Part shown: positions 1-7,513 of the stretch, piece by piece
How the letters are laid out: each line of letters begins with the position of its first letter
How positions within the stretch are numbered: the first letter of the stretch is position 1
NCBI RefSeq assembly: GCF_006715085.1
Contig: NZ_VFMM01000001.1
Span: 2,418,001 to 2,482,000, forward strand
Length of the DNA stretch: 64,000 nt
Reading direction: 5' to 3'
Source: Kribbella jejuensis
GTDB taxonomy: Bacteria; Actinomycetota; Actinomycetes; Propionibacteriales; Kribbellaceae
The notes under the pieces: model-generated
The model's input: the letters and a program-made list of their open reading frames with translations, nothing else
What the model was told of the DNA's origin: nothing
Database searches by the model: none
Made by a program: the position numbers and the translations under genes

Positions 1-510
1 GTGCACGTCGACGTCGACGTACGCGATCCGCTCGGCACCGTGGTCGAGCAACCACTGGATCGCGATCGCCGGGTCGTTGTACACGCAGAAACCGCTGGCC
101 TGGTTGGGCATCGCGTGATGCAGTCCACCGGCGATGTTCACGGCGTGCAGTACGTCGCCCTCCCAGACCGCGCGGGCCGCCTCGACGGAGGCGCCGGCGA
201 TCCGGGCGGAGACGTCGTGCATGTGCGGGAAGCAGTACGTGTCCGACGTACCGAGGCCGTGCACCGGGTCGGACTCGTCCGGGTCCGCACCGGCGCGCTT
301 CACCGCGGCGATGTACTCCGCGGTGTGCACGGTCCCGAGCAGCGCGTCGTCCGCGACCGGCGCCGGCACGATCTTGAGCTGATCGAGCACCCCGAGCTCC
401 CGGGCGAGCTTGATCGTCAGCTCGACCCGGATCGGACTCATCGGATGCCCACGCCCGAAGTCGTACGCCGTCAACCCGTCGTCAAAGACCAGCAACGCCT
501 CACCACTCAT
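1..510 (-). CDS. acuC: Acetoin utilization / histone deacetylase-family protein AcuC, 3' part cut off by window edge
   Basis: The first 170 codons are present; the gene runs off the left edge, so no stop is seen. Translation begins MSGEALLVFDDGL and holds the family hallmarks: a GRGHPMSPIR N-terminal block, HTAEYI, the paired catalytic histidines in GGLHHAMPNQASG, and the zinc-site strand ending YVDVDVH at the edge. Class I/II deacetylase-fold enzymes remove acyl groups from lysine; AcuC relatives act on acetyl-CoA synthetase in Bacillus (family knowledge), so that substrate is only inferred here. It lies 17 bp downstream of a small membrane protein gene on the same strand and may be cotranscribed with it. 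Confidence 0.9.
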   Translation of the reverse strand, partial: MSGEALLVFDDGLTAYDFGRGHPMSPIRVELTIKLARELGVLDQLKIVPAPVADDALLGTVHTAEYIAAVKRAGADPDESDPVHGLGTSDTYCFPHMHDVSARIAGASVEAARAVWEGDVLHAVNIAGGLHHAMPNQASGFCVYNDPAIAIQWLLDHGAERIAYVDVDVH

Positions 511-527
511 GCAAGTGACCTTAGCCG

Positions 528-842
528 TCAGGCTTCCGGAAGGGGCCTCCCGAAGCGTCGGCTCATCCAGTAGGCGCCGCGGCGAGCATGGAAGACGGTC
601 ATCAGCACGGCCCCGACGGCGCCGGCGAACAGGGCGGCCCACGGATGGGTGCCGACGTGGGCCGCCGCGAGCAGGGCGGCCGCGATCGCGAAGGCCGCGA
701 GGCCGCCGACAGCGTTGTTGGTGGCGGAGTTGCCGGTCAGATTCGGGAACTCGTGCCCGGTGATTCCGGTGACGAAGTGTGGGACGCCGTTGAGCCCCAT
801 CAGTCCGGCCAGGAAGGCCAGCACGATCGCCTGGACCATCAC
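528..842 (-). CDS. Small three-helix membrane protein of unknown function
   Basis: 104 residues, almost entirely hydrophobic. Three likely membrane segments lie at about residues 3-22, 43-62 and 68-85, followed by a basic tail (HARRGAYWMSRRFGR). Start is GTG at 842 with ATG immediately after at 839; AAGGGG upstream serves either. I recognise no catalytic motif. The gene is divergent from a TetR regulator, and both promoters lie among the mirrored dyads at 852-909, so it is the probable target of that regulator. acuC follows 17 bp downstream on the same strand. Confidence 0.7.
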   Translation of the reverse strand: MMVQAIVLAFLAGLMGLNGVPHFVTGITGHEFPNLTGNSATNNAVGGLAAFAIAAALLAAAHVGTHPWAALFAGAVGAVLMTVFHARRGAYWMSRRFGRPLPEA

Positions 843-851
843 GATCCCCTT

Positions 852-909
852 TCAGTCTACGAGCGTTGACTGAAAGCGTAACAAGAATCAGTCAACATGC
901 GTAGACTGA
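852..909. promoter_or_regulatory. Two mirrored TetR-type operators
   Basis: Two 22 bp imperfect palindromes of form TCAGTC-N10-GACTGA lie at 852-873 and 888-909. Each is nearly the reverse complement of the other, differing at two positions. The left copy lies against the membrane protein start; the right copy runs to 6 bp before the GTG at 915. This is a classic divergent, autoregulated TetR arrangement; binding by the adjacent regulator is inferred. Confidence 0.75.
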
Positions 910-914
910 ATCTC

Positions 915-1499
915 GTGACCACCAGGGCGGAGCAACGCAGGCAGACCGAGGCCCGCATCCTCACCGCGGCGCGGGAGTTGTTCGGCGAGCACGGGTTCGA
1001 CCGGACCACCGTGCGGATGGTGGCGACCCGGGCCGGCAGTGATCCCGGGCTGGTGATGCGGTACTTCGGATCGAAGGAGAAGCTGTTCGCGCAGGCCGCC
1101 TCGATCCCGCCGGACGGGGCGATCGAGGGTTCACCCGCGGAGATCGCCGAGCAACTGATCGCGGCGCTGACCGGCAAACTCGCCGAGGAACCGGCCGCCG
1201 CACTGGCCGCGCTGCGGGCGATGTTCAGTCACCCCGAGGCCGCCGCTGAGGTTCGTACGGCGATGACGGCCCAGCAACGGCAGATCGCCGAACAACTCCC
1301 CGGCGACGATGCACTGATTCGGTCCGGCGTACTCGGCGCGCTCACCCTCGGCCTGGTGATCTCCCGGCACCTGGTCAGGCTCGATGGTTTCGACGTACCC
1401 CCGGACCAACTGATGGCGATTGCCGGTCCACTGATCGAGGAGCTGGTGAAGGACGAACGGGCGGCGCGGCACCCCTCCCTGGCCGCGCCGACCCGTTAG
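915..1499 (+). CDS. TetR-family transcriptional regulator
   Basis: 194 residues from GTG 915. An N-terminal helix-turn-helix (about residues 5-50, ending VMRYFGSKEKLF) is followed by a ligand-binding domain without recognisable specificity. An in-frame ATG at 897 exists, but it lies inside the right-hand operator and would place the repressor site within the reading frame. GTG 915 fits the usual TetR N-terminus (TTRAEQRRQTEARIL) and would give a leaderless or short-leader mRNA. It is divergent from the membrane protein at 528-842, the likely regulated gene along with acuC. The ligand is unknown. Confidence 0.88.
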   Translation: MTTRAEQRRQTEARILTAARELFGEHGFDRTTVRMVATRAGSDPGLVMRYFGSKEKLFAQAASIPPDGAIEGSPAEIAEQLIAALTGKLAEEPAAALAALRAMFSHPEAAAEVRTAMTAQQRQIAEQLPGDDALIRSGVLGALTLGLVISRHLVRLDGFDVPPDQLMAIAGPLIEELVKDERAARHPSLAAPTR

Positions 1500-1669
1500 G
1501 TCCAACAGTCGATTCATCGGCGGCGGACTGCAAAGCGTTACAGGTTTTGCAAACCTGAGCCGGAAGACCGGAGAATCTGCATCGGTTCCGCCGTCATCCG
1601 ACTGCGGACAGTGAGATGCGGACTTGCGAGTACCCGACCGAGGGGCCCAAGGTTCTCCCTGTGAGGCAG

Positions 1670-2437
1670 ATGAAACCCAACCGTCGGCAGATCTTCACAG
1701 TCGGCGCAGCGGCGGCCGCGGTGACGGCGGCCGGCGCAGCCCAGACCCAGACCGCATCCGCGAACACGTCCGCGTTCACCAATGCGTTCGCCGGTGCGTC
1801 CGCGTCCACCGGGCCGTACGGCTCCGGCGTGGCCGGGTCCTGGACGAGTGCGACGCACGCGATCTCGACCGCCGCGCAGTTCCAGCGCACCCGCGAGACC
1901 AACGGCGTCTACATGTTCGGCGACAGCATCTCGGTGCAGGACGGCAAGGCGCTGGCGATCCGGCTGCTGAACCGGAACGGCACCCAGCTCGCTGTGCACA
2001 ACTGGTCCAGCCGCCCGACCTCCGGCGCGGTCGACGCGCTGCAGCAGATCGCGTCGGCGTACGGGCTGCCGCGGCGGATCCTGATGGCCAGCGGCTCGAA
2101 CGACATCTTCGACCCGCCGAAGTTCCGGGCCCAGGTCGACCGGGCAATGAGCATCGTCGGCCGGGACCGGACCGTGTTCTGGGTCAACCTGCAGGTCGTC
2201 CGCAAGGCCGTCACCGCGCCGGTGCAGCTGGCCGACCAGCGCAACAGCTCGTGGCTGAACATGCAGCTGTACGACGCGCAGGAGCAGTACTCGAACCTCC
2301 GGATCATCCGCTGGGCCGAGTGGCTCTGGGTGAAGCCGTACCGGCTGGCCAACTACCTGCGCGACGGCGTGCACCCGTCGGTGCCGCTGGGCCAGGACGC
2401 CCGCAACGAGCTGATCGTCCAATCGCTGCTAAGCTGA
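1670..2437 (+). CDS. Secreted SGNH/GDSL-like hydrolase with Tat-like signal
   Basis: 255 residues from ATG 1670. Residues 1-31 form a signal peptide with a twin-arginine motif (NRRQIF), an alanine-rich core and an ASA-type cleavage region. The mature part carries FGDSI (catalytic Ser block of SGNH hydrolases), an SGSND block and DGVHP near the C terminus (block V Asp and His). The substrate cannot be read from sequence; esterase or acyl-hydrolase activity is family inference. GTG 1661 is an alternative start. It stands alone, 4 bp before the Trp leader peptide, so transcription from here could run into the trpS attenuator. Confidence 0.78.
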   Translation: MKPNRRQIFTVGAAAAAVTAAGAAQTQTASANTSAFTNAFAGASASTGPYGSGVAGSWTSATHAISTAAQFQRTRETNGVYMFGDSISVQDGKALAIRLLNRNGTQLAVHNWSSRPTSGAVDALQQIASAYGLPRRILMASGSNDIFDPPKFRAQVDRAMSIVGRDRTVFWVNLQVVRKAVTAPVQLADQRNSSWLNMQLYDAQEQYSNLRIIRWAEWLWVKPYRLANYLRDGVHPSVPLGQDARNELIVQSLLS

Positions 2438-2441
2438 AACC

Positions 2442-2489
2442 GTGAACACCCGCATGAACACAAACTTGCAGCTGTGGTGGGCCGTCTAG
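2442..2489 (+). CDS. Tryptophan leader peptide of the trpS attenuator
   Basis: A 15-codon reading frame (MNTRMNTNLQLWWAV) with two adjacent Trp codons at 2475-2480, close before its stop. GTG 2442 or ATG 2454 could initiate. It sits 40 bp upstream of a strong intrinsic terminator and 110 bp upstream of trpS, the geometry of ribosome-mediated attenuation. The Trp-codon segment GTGGTGG can pair with CCACCAC at 2522-2528, giving the mutually exclusive helices expected. Ribosome stalling at low Trp-tRNA would favour trpS read-through (inference). Confidence 0.8.
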   Translation: MNTRMNTNLQLWWAV

Positions 2490-2528
2490 GGCGGTCCATC
2501 CCAGCGCGTGTTCGCACGCAGCCACCAC

Positions 2529-2554
2529 GGCCGCCTCACCGAGGCGGCCTTTTT
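2529..2554 (+). terminator. Attenuator terminator upstream of trpS
   Basis: Perfect 9 bp stem GGCCGCCTC/GAGGCGGCC (2529-2537 with 2541-2549), ACC loop, then five T. It follows the Trp leader peptide directly and precedes trpS, so it acts as a conditional terminator. Confidence 0.85.
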
Positions 2555-2564
2555 CATGCCCTTC

Positions 2565-2588
2565 TTCGGTGAGGCTCCCATCACCGAA
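2565..2588 (+). promoter_or_regulatory. Second hairpin between attenuator and trpS ribosome site
   Basis: Perfect 8 bp stem TTCGGTGA (2565-2572) / TCACCGAA (2581-2588), one base before the trpS Shine-Dalgarno. TCACCGA also occurs at 2536-2542 across the terminator loop, so TCGGTGA at 2566-2572 could pair with either copy. It may therefore act as an antiterminator strand or modulate ribosome access; this is inference from complementarity only. Confidence 0.5.
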
Positions 2589-2599
2589 GGAGAAAGATC

Positions 2600-3568
2600 A
2601 TGACCTCGCTTTCCGGCATCACCCCGTCCGGCCGGCTGACGCTCGGCAACCACCTCGGCGCACTCCGCCGATTCACCGACCCGGATGGCTTCTACTTCGT
2701 CGCGAACCTGCACGCGATGACGACCAAGCACGATCCCCGAAGACTCGCCACACTCACCCGCGAGTTCGCGACGCTGATGCTCGCGGCCGGCGTCCCGGAG
2801 GGCACAGTGTTCGTCCAGTCCGACGTACCCACGCACGCGCAGCTCGCGTACCTGCTCGAGTGCACGTCGTACGTCGGGGAGCTGTCCCGGATGATCCAGT
2901 ACAAGGAGAAGGGCAAGGGCCGCCCGATGACGCGGGCGTCGCTGTTCACGTACCCGTGCCTGATGGCCGCGGACATCCTGCTGTACGGTGCCGAGCGGGT
3001 GCCGGTCGGCGGTGACCAGGACCAGCACGTCGAACTGGCCCGGGACGTCGCGATCCGGTTCAACCGCGAGTACGGCGAGACGTTCGTCGTACCGCAACTG
3101 AACAAGGCAGCGCTGGCGACCCGGGTGAAGGACCTGCAGAACCCGACCGCGAAGATGAGCAAGTCCGACGCGGACGACGCGATCGGCACGATCCGGCTGC
3201 TCGACCCGGTGGACGTGATCCGCCGGCAGATCATGCGCGCGGTGACGGATTCCGAGAACGTCGTCCGGCACGACGAGCAGAACAAGCCTGGCATCACCAA
3301 CCTGCTGGACATCCTCGCCGCCTGTACCGACGGGGACCCGGTCGAGCTGGCCGCGGCGTACACGTCGTACGGCGCGCTGAAGCAGGACGTCGCGGACGCC
3401 GTACTGGCCGTCATCGAGCCGCTGCAGAAGGAGTATGCGCGACTGGCGACCGACCCGGGCGCGATCGACCACCTGCTCGCCCAGGGCCGGGACCGGGCGC
3501 TCGAGGCGGGTACGCCGCGACTCCAGGCTGCGTCCCGGGCGATGGGTTTGGCAGGATCGGCTCCATGA
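2600..3568 (+). CDS. trpS: Tryptophanyl-tRNA synthetase
   Basis: 322 residues, full family length. It is a class I synthetase that charges tRNA-Trp in the cytoplasm. The HIGH-equivalent motif is GNHLG at residues 16-20, and KMSKS (in TAKMSKSDAD) lies near residue 184. A strong Shine-Dalgarno (GGAGAAAG, 2589-2596) sets the ATG. Expression is probably controlled by the Trp attenuator at 2442-2554. The stop overlaps the next gene's start by 4 bp (ATGA), implying translational coupling to a phosphohydrolase-type protein with no obvious link to charging. Confidence 0.97.
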   Translation: MTSLSGITPSGRLTLGNHLGALRRFTDPDGFYFVANLHAMTTKHDPRRLATLTREFATLMLAAGVPEGTVFVQSDVPTHAQLAYLLECTSYVGELSRMIQYKEKGKGRPMTRASLFTYPCLMAADILLYGAERVPVGGDQDQHVELARDVAIRFNREYGETFVVPQLNKAALATRVKDLQNPTAKMSKSDADDAIGTIRLLDPVDVIRRQIMRAVTDSENVVRHDEQNKPGITNLLDILAACTDGDPVELAAAYTSYGALKQDVADAVLAVIEPLQKEYARLATDPGAIDHLLAQGRDRALEAGTPRLQAASRAMGLAGSAP

Positions 3569-4311
3569 AGATCCGCGCCGCTTCCTTTAATATCCGCAAC
3601 TCCTCGGCACCGGACGGCGAGAACGCCTGGCCGGTGCGGCGGAAGGCGACGGTGGCGGCGATCGAACACCTGGACGCGGACGTGGTCGGCCTGCAGGAGG
3701 TGCTGCCCGACCAGCTCGAGTACCTGCGCTGGCGGTTCGGCAAATACGAGATCGTCGGCGCGGGCCGGGACGACGGGATGAGTGCCGGTGAGCACTCCCC
3801 CGTCCTGGTCCGGCCCGGCGACTGGCGGATCGAGCGGTACGAGACCCGCTGGCTGTCCGACGACCCCGCTACGCCAGGCTCGATCGGTTGGGACGCCGAC
3901 CTGACCCGGATCGCGACGCTGGTCTGGCTGCGGCATCGCAACGGTACGACGGTCGGTGTCGTCAACACGCACTACGACCACGCGGGCGAGGTCGCGCAAC
4001 TGCAGTCGTCGCGGCTGATCGCGCGCTGGATCAGCGGATCGCTGCCGTGGATCGTGATGGGCGACCTGAACGCGACCCCGGACTCGCCGCCGGTCAAGAC
4101 CCTGGTCGACGCCGGGCTGCGGCTCGCCGTACCGCTGTCCGAGGGCGGCAGCTGGCACGACTTCACCGGCGCCGTCGACGACGACCGGATCGACCACCTG
4201 CTGATCACCCCGGAGTGGACCGTGACGGACGCGGCCGTCTCGCACTTCCGCCCCGACGGCCGGGTACCGAGCGACCACTGGCCGGTCGTCGCGACCTTAG
4301 AGCTTCAGTAG
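3565..4311 (+). CDS. Endonuclease/exonuclease/phosphatase (EEP) family protein
   Basis: 248 residues with the complete EEP active-site set: FNIRN near the N terminus, LQEV (catalytic Glu), a conserved His in NTHYDH, GDLNATP (Asp/Asn), DDRIDHLL and a terminal SDHWPVV. These metal-dependent enzymes hydrolyse phosphodiester or phosphomonoester bonds; nucleic acid, inositol phosphate and sphingomyelin substrates all occur in the family and cannot be told apart here. It overlaps trpS by 4 bp, and its 3' end overlaps the convergent luciferase-like gene by 15 bp. No signal peptide, so likely cytoplasmic. Confidence 0.88.
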   Translation: MKIRAASFNIRNSSAPDGENAWPVRRKATVAAIEHLDADVVGLQEVLPDQLEYLRWRFGKYEIVGAGRDDGMSAGEHSPVLVRPGDWRIERYETRWLSDDPATPGSIGWDADLTRIATLVWLRHRNGTTVGVVNTHYDHAGEVAQLQSSRLIARWISGSLPWIVMGDLNATPDSPPVKTLVDAGLRLAVPLSEGGSWHDFTGAVDDDRIDHLLITPEWTVTDAAVSHFRPDGRVPSDHWPVVATLELQ

Positions 4312-5208
4312 CACCTCTTCGCGCAGCCGCTCCAACGCCTCGAACCGCCTGTTGCCCTCACCGAGAAACGCATCCGGCACCAGCAACTCGTCGATCCCCG
4401 CGGCCGGGTACTGCGCCACCACATCCAGCACTTCCTGCGCCGACCCCATCACCACATGCGCCCCGCGGCTCTCCAACCGGGCCTTCCGCTCGCCGGCCTC
4501 GGAATCCCCGGGCACAACAACCTCCAGGAACGTCTGAGCCGACCTCCGCACCTCGCCGGGATCACGCCCGATCCGCTCGCAGCGCTCGGCGAACACCTCA
4601 CCCTTCTGAGCCGCCAGGTCCGGCCGGCCCCAGTGGTTCCACTCGTCCGCATACTTCGCGACGATGCCCAGGGCAACTTTTTCGCCCGACGCCCCGATCA
4701 GGATCGGCAACCGGGCAGGCTTCGGTTCACAGGGCGCGTCCTTCAGTTGGTAGTACTTGCCGTCGAACGTCGTGCGTTCCTGGGTCAGCAGCCCGGTGAT
4801 CACCTGACAGGCTTCCTCGAACCGCTTCAACCGCGGCCCGACGGCCGGCAACTCGATCCCGTACACCTCGTGCTCGTTGACCTGCCAGCCCGCGCCGATC
4901 CCGAGCACGAACCGGCCGCCCGCGAGCTGGTCGATGGTCGCGGCAGCGTTCGCGACCACGGCCGGATGCCGGTACGTGTTGCCGAGCACCATCGACCCGA
5001 CCCGAACGCGCTCGGTCCGGGCGGCGATGCCCGCGATCAACGCGAGGCATTCGTTGACCGGCACGCTCAGGTCGTCACCGTTCTGCATGAAATGGTCGGC
5101 GATCCAGACCCCGTGCCATCCGGTGCGTTCGGCGTACTCCGCTCCGTCGAGCACAGACTGCCAAGAACGAGCCGCGGCGGGCCACAAAGAGAAGTCCATG
5201 GGGTTCAT
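4297..5208 (-). CDS. LLM-class flavin/F420-dependent oxidoreductase
   Basis: 303 residues of the bacterial luciferase-like TIM barrel. Visible features are the N-terminal MDFSLWPAAAR strand, ADHFMQNG, a GSMVLGNTYRHPAVVA block, LGIGAGW and LPILIGASGEK. Members use FMN or, commonly in actinobacteria, F420; the substrate is unknown. ATG 5208 overlaps the stop of the upstream HxlR gene (ATGA), so the two form a coupled operon; ATG 5199 is the alternative. The 3' end overlaps the convergent EEP gene by 15 bp. A redox-sensing HxlR regulator upstream fits a stress- or xenobiotic-linked role (inference). Confidence 0.88.
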   Translation of the reverse strand: MNPMDFSLWPAAARSWQSVLDGAEYAERTGWHGVWIADHFMQNGDDLSVPVNECLALIAGIAARTERVRVGSMVLGNTYRHPAVVANAAATIDQLAGGRFVLGIGAGWQVNEHEVYGIELPAVGPRLKRFEEACQVITGLLTQERTTFDGKYYQLKDAPCEPKPARLPILIGASGEKVALGIVAKYADEWNHWGRPDLAAQKGEVFAERCERIGRDPGEVRRSAQTFLEVVVPGDSEAGERKARLESRGAHVVMGSAQEVLDVVAQYPAAGIDELLVPDAFLGEGNRRFEALERLREEVLLKL

Positions 5209-5561
5209 CTTCCCTCTTGGGCCTCGAGCACCTTCTCGCCGTTCGCTTCTGCCCACTCCGTGAGCTGGCGGATCGGGCCCATCAACGTGCGGCCGAGATC
5301 GGTCAGGTCGTACTCGACGCGGGGCGGGACGCCGCCGTAGTCGGTGCGGGTGACGAGGCCGTTGGCCTGCAGGCGGCGCAGTGTCTGGGTGAGGACCTTC
5401 TTCGAGATCCCGCCGATCAGCTCGATCAGCTCGGAATGCCGTCTGGCGTGGTCGTTGAGACCCCACAGCACGACGACCGCCCACTTGTCCGCGATCACCT
5501 CGACCGCGAGCCGAGCCGGGCAGTCGGCCAGGAAGACGTCGCCGGGTTCCAGTCCATGCAC
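5205..5561 (-). CDS. HxlR-family winged-helix regulator
   Basis: 118 residues, GTG start at 5561. It has the DUF24/HxlR signature: an N-terminal Cys in FLADCPARL, KWAVVVLWGL, then HSELIELIGGISKKVLTQTLRRLQ and a wing ending RVEYDLTDLG. The single conserved Cys14 is the residue used by several relatives (e.g. YodB, HypR) to sense quinones or electrophiles. It is coupled by a 4 bp overlap to the luciferase-like oxidoreductase and divergent from the PPOX-type gene at 5613, so it may control both. Confidence 0.88.
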   Translation of the reverse strand: MHGLEPGDVFLADCPARLAVEVIADKWAVVVLWGLNDHARRHSELIELIGGISKKVLTQTLRRLQANGLVTRTDYGGVPPRVEYDLTDLGRTLMGPIRQLTEWAEANGEKVLEAQEGR

Positions 5562-5570
5562 AGTCGTCAG

Positions 5571-5587
5571 GGTACCCAGAGGTTCCC
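5571..5587. promoter_or_regulatory. Possible HxlR binding site
   Basis: Tandem half-sites GGTACCC and GGTTCCC separated by 3 bp lie between the divergent HxlR gene and the PPOX-type gene. Position fits an operator; no family consensus match is claimed. Confidence 0.3.
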
Positions 5588-5612
5588 ACGGCGCTGGCTA
5601 GCGTTTTGTGCC

Positions 5613-6041
5613 ATGAACCTTCCCGAAAGCACCTATCGGCTCTTCGACGAGCCCAAGGACGCCACGATGATCACGATCGACCCGGACGGGTCACCCCAGG
5701 CCGCGCTGGTGTGGGTCGGGCGGGACGGCGACGAGCTGCTGATCGGCGTCGAGCAGAAGCACCGCAAGACCCGCAACCTGCGCCGCGATCCGCGGATCAC
5801 GTTGGTCGTGCAGGACGACCGGATCAGCCCGCGCGGGCTCACGCAGTACCTCGTCGTGCGCGGTACGGCGAAACTCGAGCGGGATCCGCAGCGGTACAAG
5901 GAGTTGATGGACCGGCTGAGCCAGTAGTATCTCGGCCGCGACGAGTTCCCGTTCTGGAACGAGGACGTGGCCGCGGGCGCGACCGTCGTCCGGGTGGTTG
6001 CCGACCAACTGACCGGCGAAGGGCCGTGGACGGTCAGATGA
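5613..6041 (+). pseudogene. PPOX-class F420/FMN-dependent oxidoreductase interrupted by in-frame TAG
   Basis: The frame from ATG 5613 reads MNLPESTYRLFDEPKDATMI and a split-barrel fold typical of Rv1155-like pyridoxamine-oxidase relatives (SPQAALVWV, KTRNLRRDPRITLVVQD, YLVVRGTAKL). At codon 105 (5925-5927) there is TAG, yet the same frame continues for 37 further codons (YLGRDEFPFWNEDVAAG to GPWTVR) with GC-rich third positions and ends at TGA 6039-6041, giving 142 residues, the normal family length. Either this is a recent nonsense mutation, a sequencing error, or read-through. A 104-residue truncated product would lack the last strand and helix. It overlaps the convergent gene by 8 bp. Confidence 0.72.
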
Positions 6042-6621
6042 CCAGGTGCCAGCGGAGCATGAAGGCGCCGATCGACAGCACGACGTAGAGCAGGACGAGC
6101 AGGGTGCCGATGCCGGGGCGCGGGCGGTGCCGGCGGACCCGGGAGGTCAGCGAGCGTTCGCGCAGCGCCTCCATCACGGCGGCGACCTCGGCGGTACGGT
6201 CCTTCCGGATGCCGTTGATCTCGTGCTCGTCCGGGCCGCGGGTGAGCACGACGCTGTCCTCGCCGATCTCGATCTTGCCGACGTCCTGCCAGGCGAGGCT
6301 GCGGATCAGCATGCTGGTACGTGCCTTCAGACCGGTCGGGAACAGCTCCACCCGGTACAGCACGACACCACCGGCGACCCGGACCACGGACGCGCCGATG
6401 ATCGTCAGCAGACCGACCGCGAGCATGTCGCGGGCACCCATCCACAGCCACGAGTTCAGCGCCGGGACGGCGACGAACGGCAGCACGAACAGGGCCCACG
6501 CCCACCAGGGCGCCGGGTCCAGCGGCACACGCCACGGCAGCTGCGGCAGTTCGTGCTCCTGCTGCGGTTGGACAGGTGCGGTGGCCGGCTCGACCGAACC
6601 ATTACCCATGGGCGGACTCAT
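6034..6621 (-). CDS. Membrane protein with PH-like domain
   Basis: 195 residues. A proline-rich N terminus precedes two membrane helices (about residues 38-58 and 66-90). A central beta-rich stretch (ELFPTGLKARTSMLIRSLAWQDVGKIEI) resembles the bacterial PH domain of DUF2581/PH_6-type proteins, and a final helix lies near the C terminus (GIGTLLVLLYVVLSIGAFML). Function is unknown. It ends convergently, overlapping the interrupted oxidoreductase by 8 bp, and stands upstream of no same-strand partner; proC lies 59 bp behind it on the same strand. Confidence 0.72.
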   Translation of the reverse strand: MSPPMGNGSVEPATAPVQPQQEHELPQLPWRVPLDPAPWWAWALFVLPFVAVPALNSWLWMGARDMLAVGLLTIIGASVVRVAGGVVLYRVELFPTGLKARTSMLIRSLAWQDVGKIEIGEDSVVLTRGPDEHEINGIRKDRTAEVAAVMEALRERSLTSRVRRHRPRPGIGTLLVLLYVVLSIGAFMLRWHLVI

Positions 6622-6680
6622 CCTCGAACATGGCAGGAAACCTCGGCCGGGCTACCTTAACGCCACCTGAGCAAGAGGTG

Positions 6681-7484
6681 TTACTCGGCTGCGAGAGCGC
6701 GCGAGCGATTGCGGGCGGCTTCGATCGCGGACAGGAAAGCGGCTCGCACCTTGTGGTCCTCGAGTTCGCGGACGGCGGCGGCCGTCGTACCTCCCGGAGA
6801 GGTGACGCGCTCGCGCAGCACGGTCGGGTGTTCGCCGGTTTCGCGGAGCAGCTTCGCCGATCCGACGACGGTCTGTACGACGAGGTCGGTCGCCGTACCG
6901 CGCGGAAGTCCCATGTGCACACCGGCCTCGATCATCGCCTCGACGACGAAGAAGATGTACGCCGGACCCGAGCCGGAGATCGCGGTGACCGCGTCCTGCT
7001 GCTTCTCCGGCACCCGGACCACCCGGCCGGTCGCAGCCAGCAGGCTCTCGGCCAGCTCCAGGTGGCTCTCGTCGCAGTGCGCGCCGCGGGAGATCGCGGC
7101 CATCCCCTCGTCGACCAGGGCAGGCGTGTTCGGCATCACGCGGACGACGGCGACACCTTCGGGCAGCCGCGACTCGACGAAGCCGGTACTGATACCGGCC
7201 GCGAGCGACACGATTGTCTGGGTCGGCTGAACGGCCGGGGCGATCTCGGCGAGCAGATCGGGCATGTCCTGCGGCTTCACCACGAGGACCAGCGTGTCCG
7301 CCTGTTTCGCGGCGTCCAGGTTCGACACCACGTCGACGCCGTACCGCTCACGCAGCTCGGCGGCGCGCTCCTCCCGGCGCTCGGTGATCAGGAGGTCCTC
7401 CGGTCGCCGGCCGGCCCGAATCAGCCCGGACAGCAACGTCTCCCCCATCACACCCGCCCCGAGGACGGCCACCTTTGCACTCAT
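6681..7484 (-). CDS. proC: Pyrroline-5-carboxylate reductase
   Basis: 267 residues, the usual length. It reduces P5C to proline with NAD(P)H, the last step of proline synthesis. The N-terminal Rossmann motif is VAVLGAGVMGETLLSG; VVRVMPNTPALV and the signature SGSGPAYIFFVVEAM followed by VTSPGGTTA near the C terminus are all intact. ATG 7484 is clear. It lies 29 bp downstream of proline dehydrogenase on the same strand, so synthesis and degradation genes are adjacent, an arrangement worth noting because the two enzymes run opposite pathways. Confidence 0.96.
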   Translation of the reverse strand: MSAKVAVLGAGVMGETLLSGLIRAGRRPEDLLITERREERAAELRERYGVDVVSNLDAAKQADTLVLVVKPQDMPDLLAEIAPAVQPTQTIVSLAAGISTGFVESRLPEGVAVVRVMPNTPALVDEGMAAISRGAHCDESHLELAESLLAATGRVVRVPEKQQDAVTAISGSGPAYIFFVVEAMIEAGVHMGLPRGTATDLVVQTVVGSAKLLRETGEHPTVLRERVTSPGGTTAAAVRELEDHKVRAAFLSAIEAARNRSRALAAE

Positions 7485-7513
7485 ATGCCAAAGGTTAGCC
7501 GTCCCGGTTCGAG

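Noticed and set aside
897-914. ATG 897 as start of the first TetR gene
   Set aside because: It lies in the right operator, and the next GTG fits the family N-terminus.
2490-2600. T-box riboswitch ahead of trpS
   Set aside because: No AGGGTGGNACCGCG-type T-box sequence is present; a Trp leader peptide explains the terminator.
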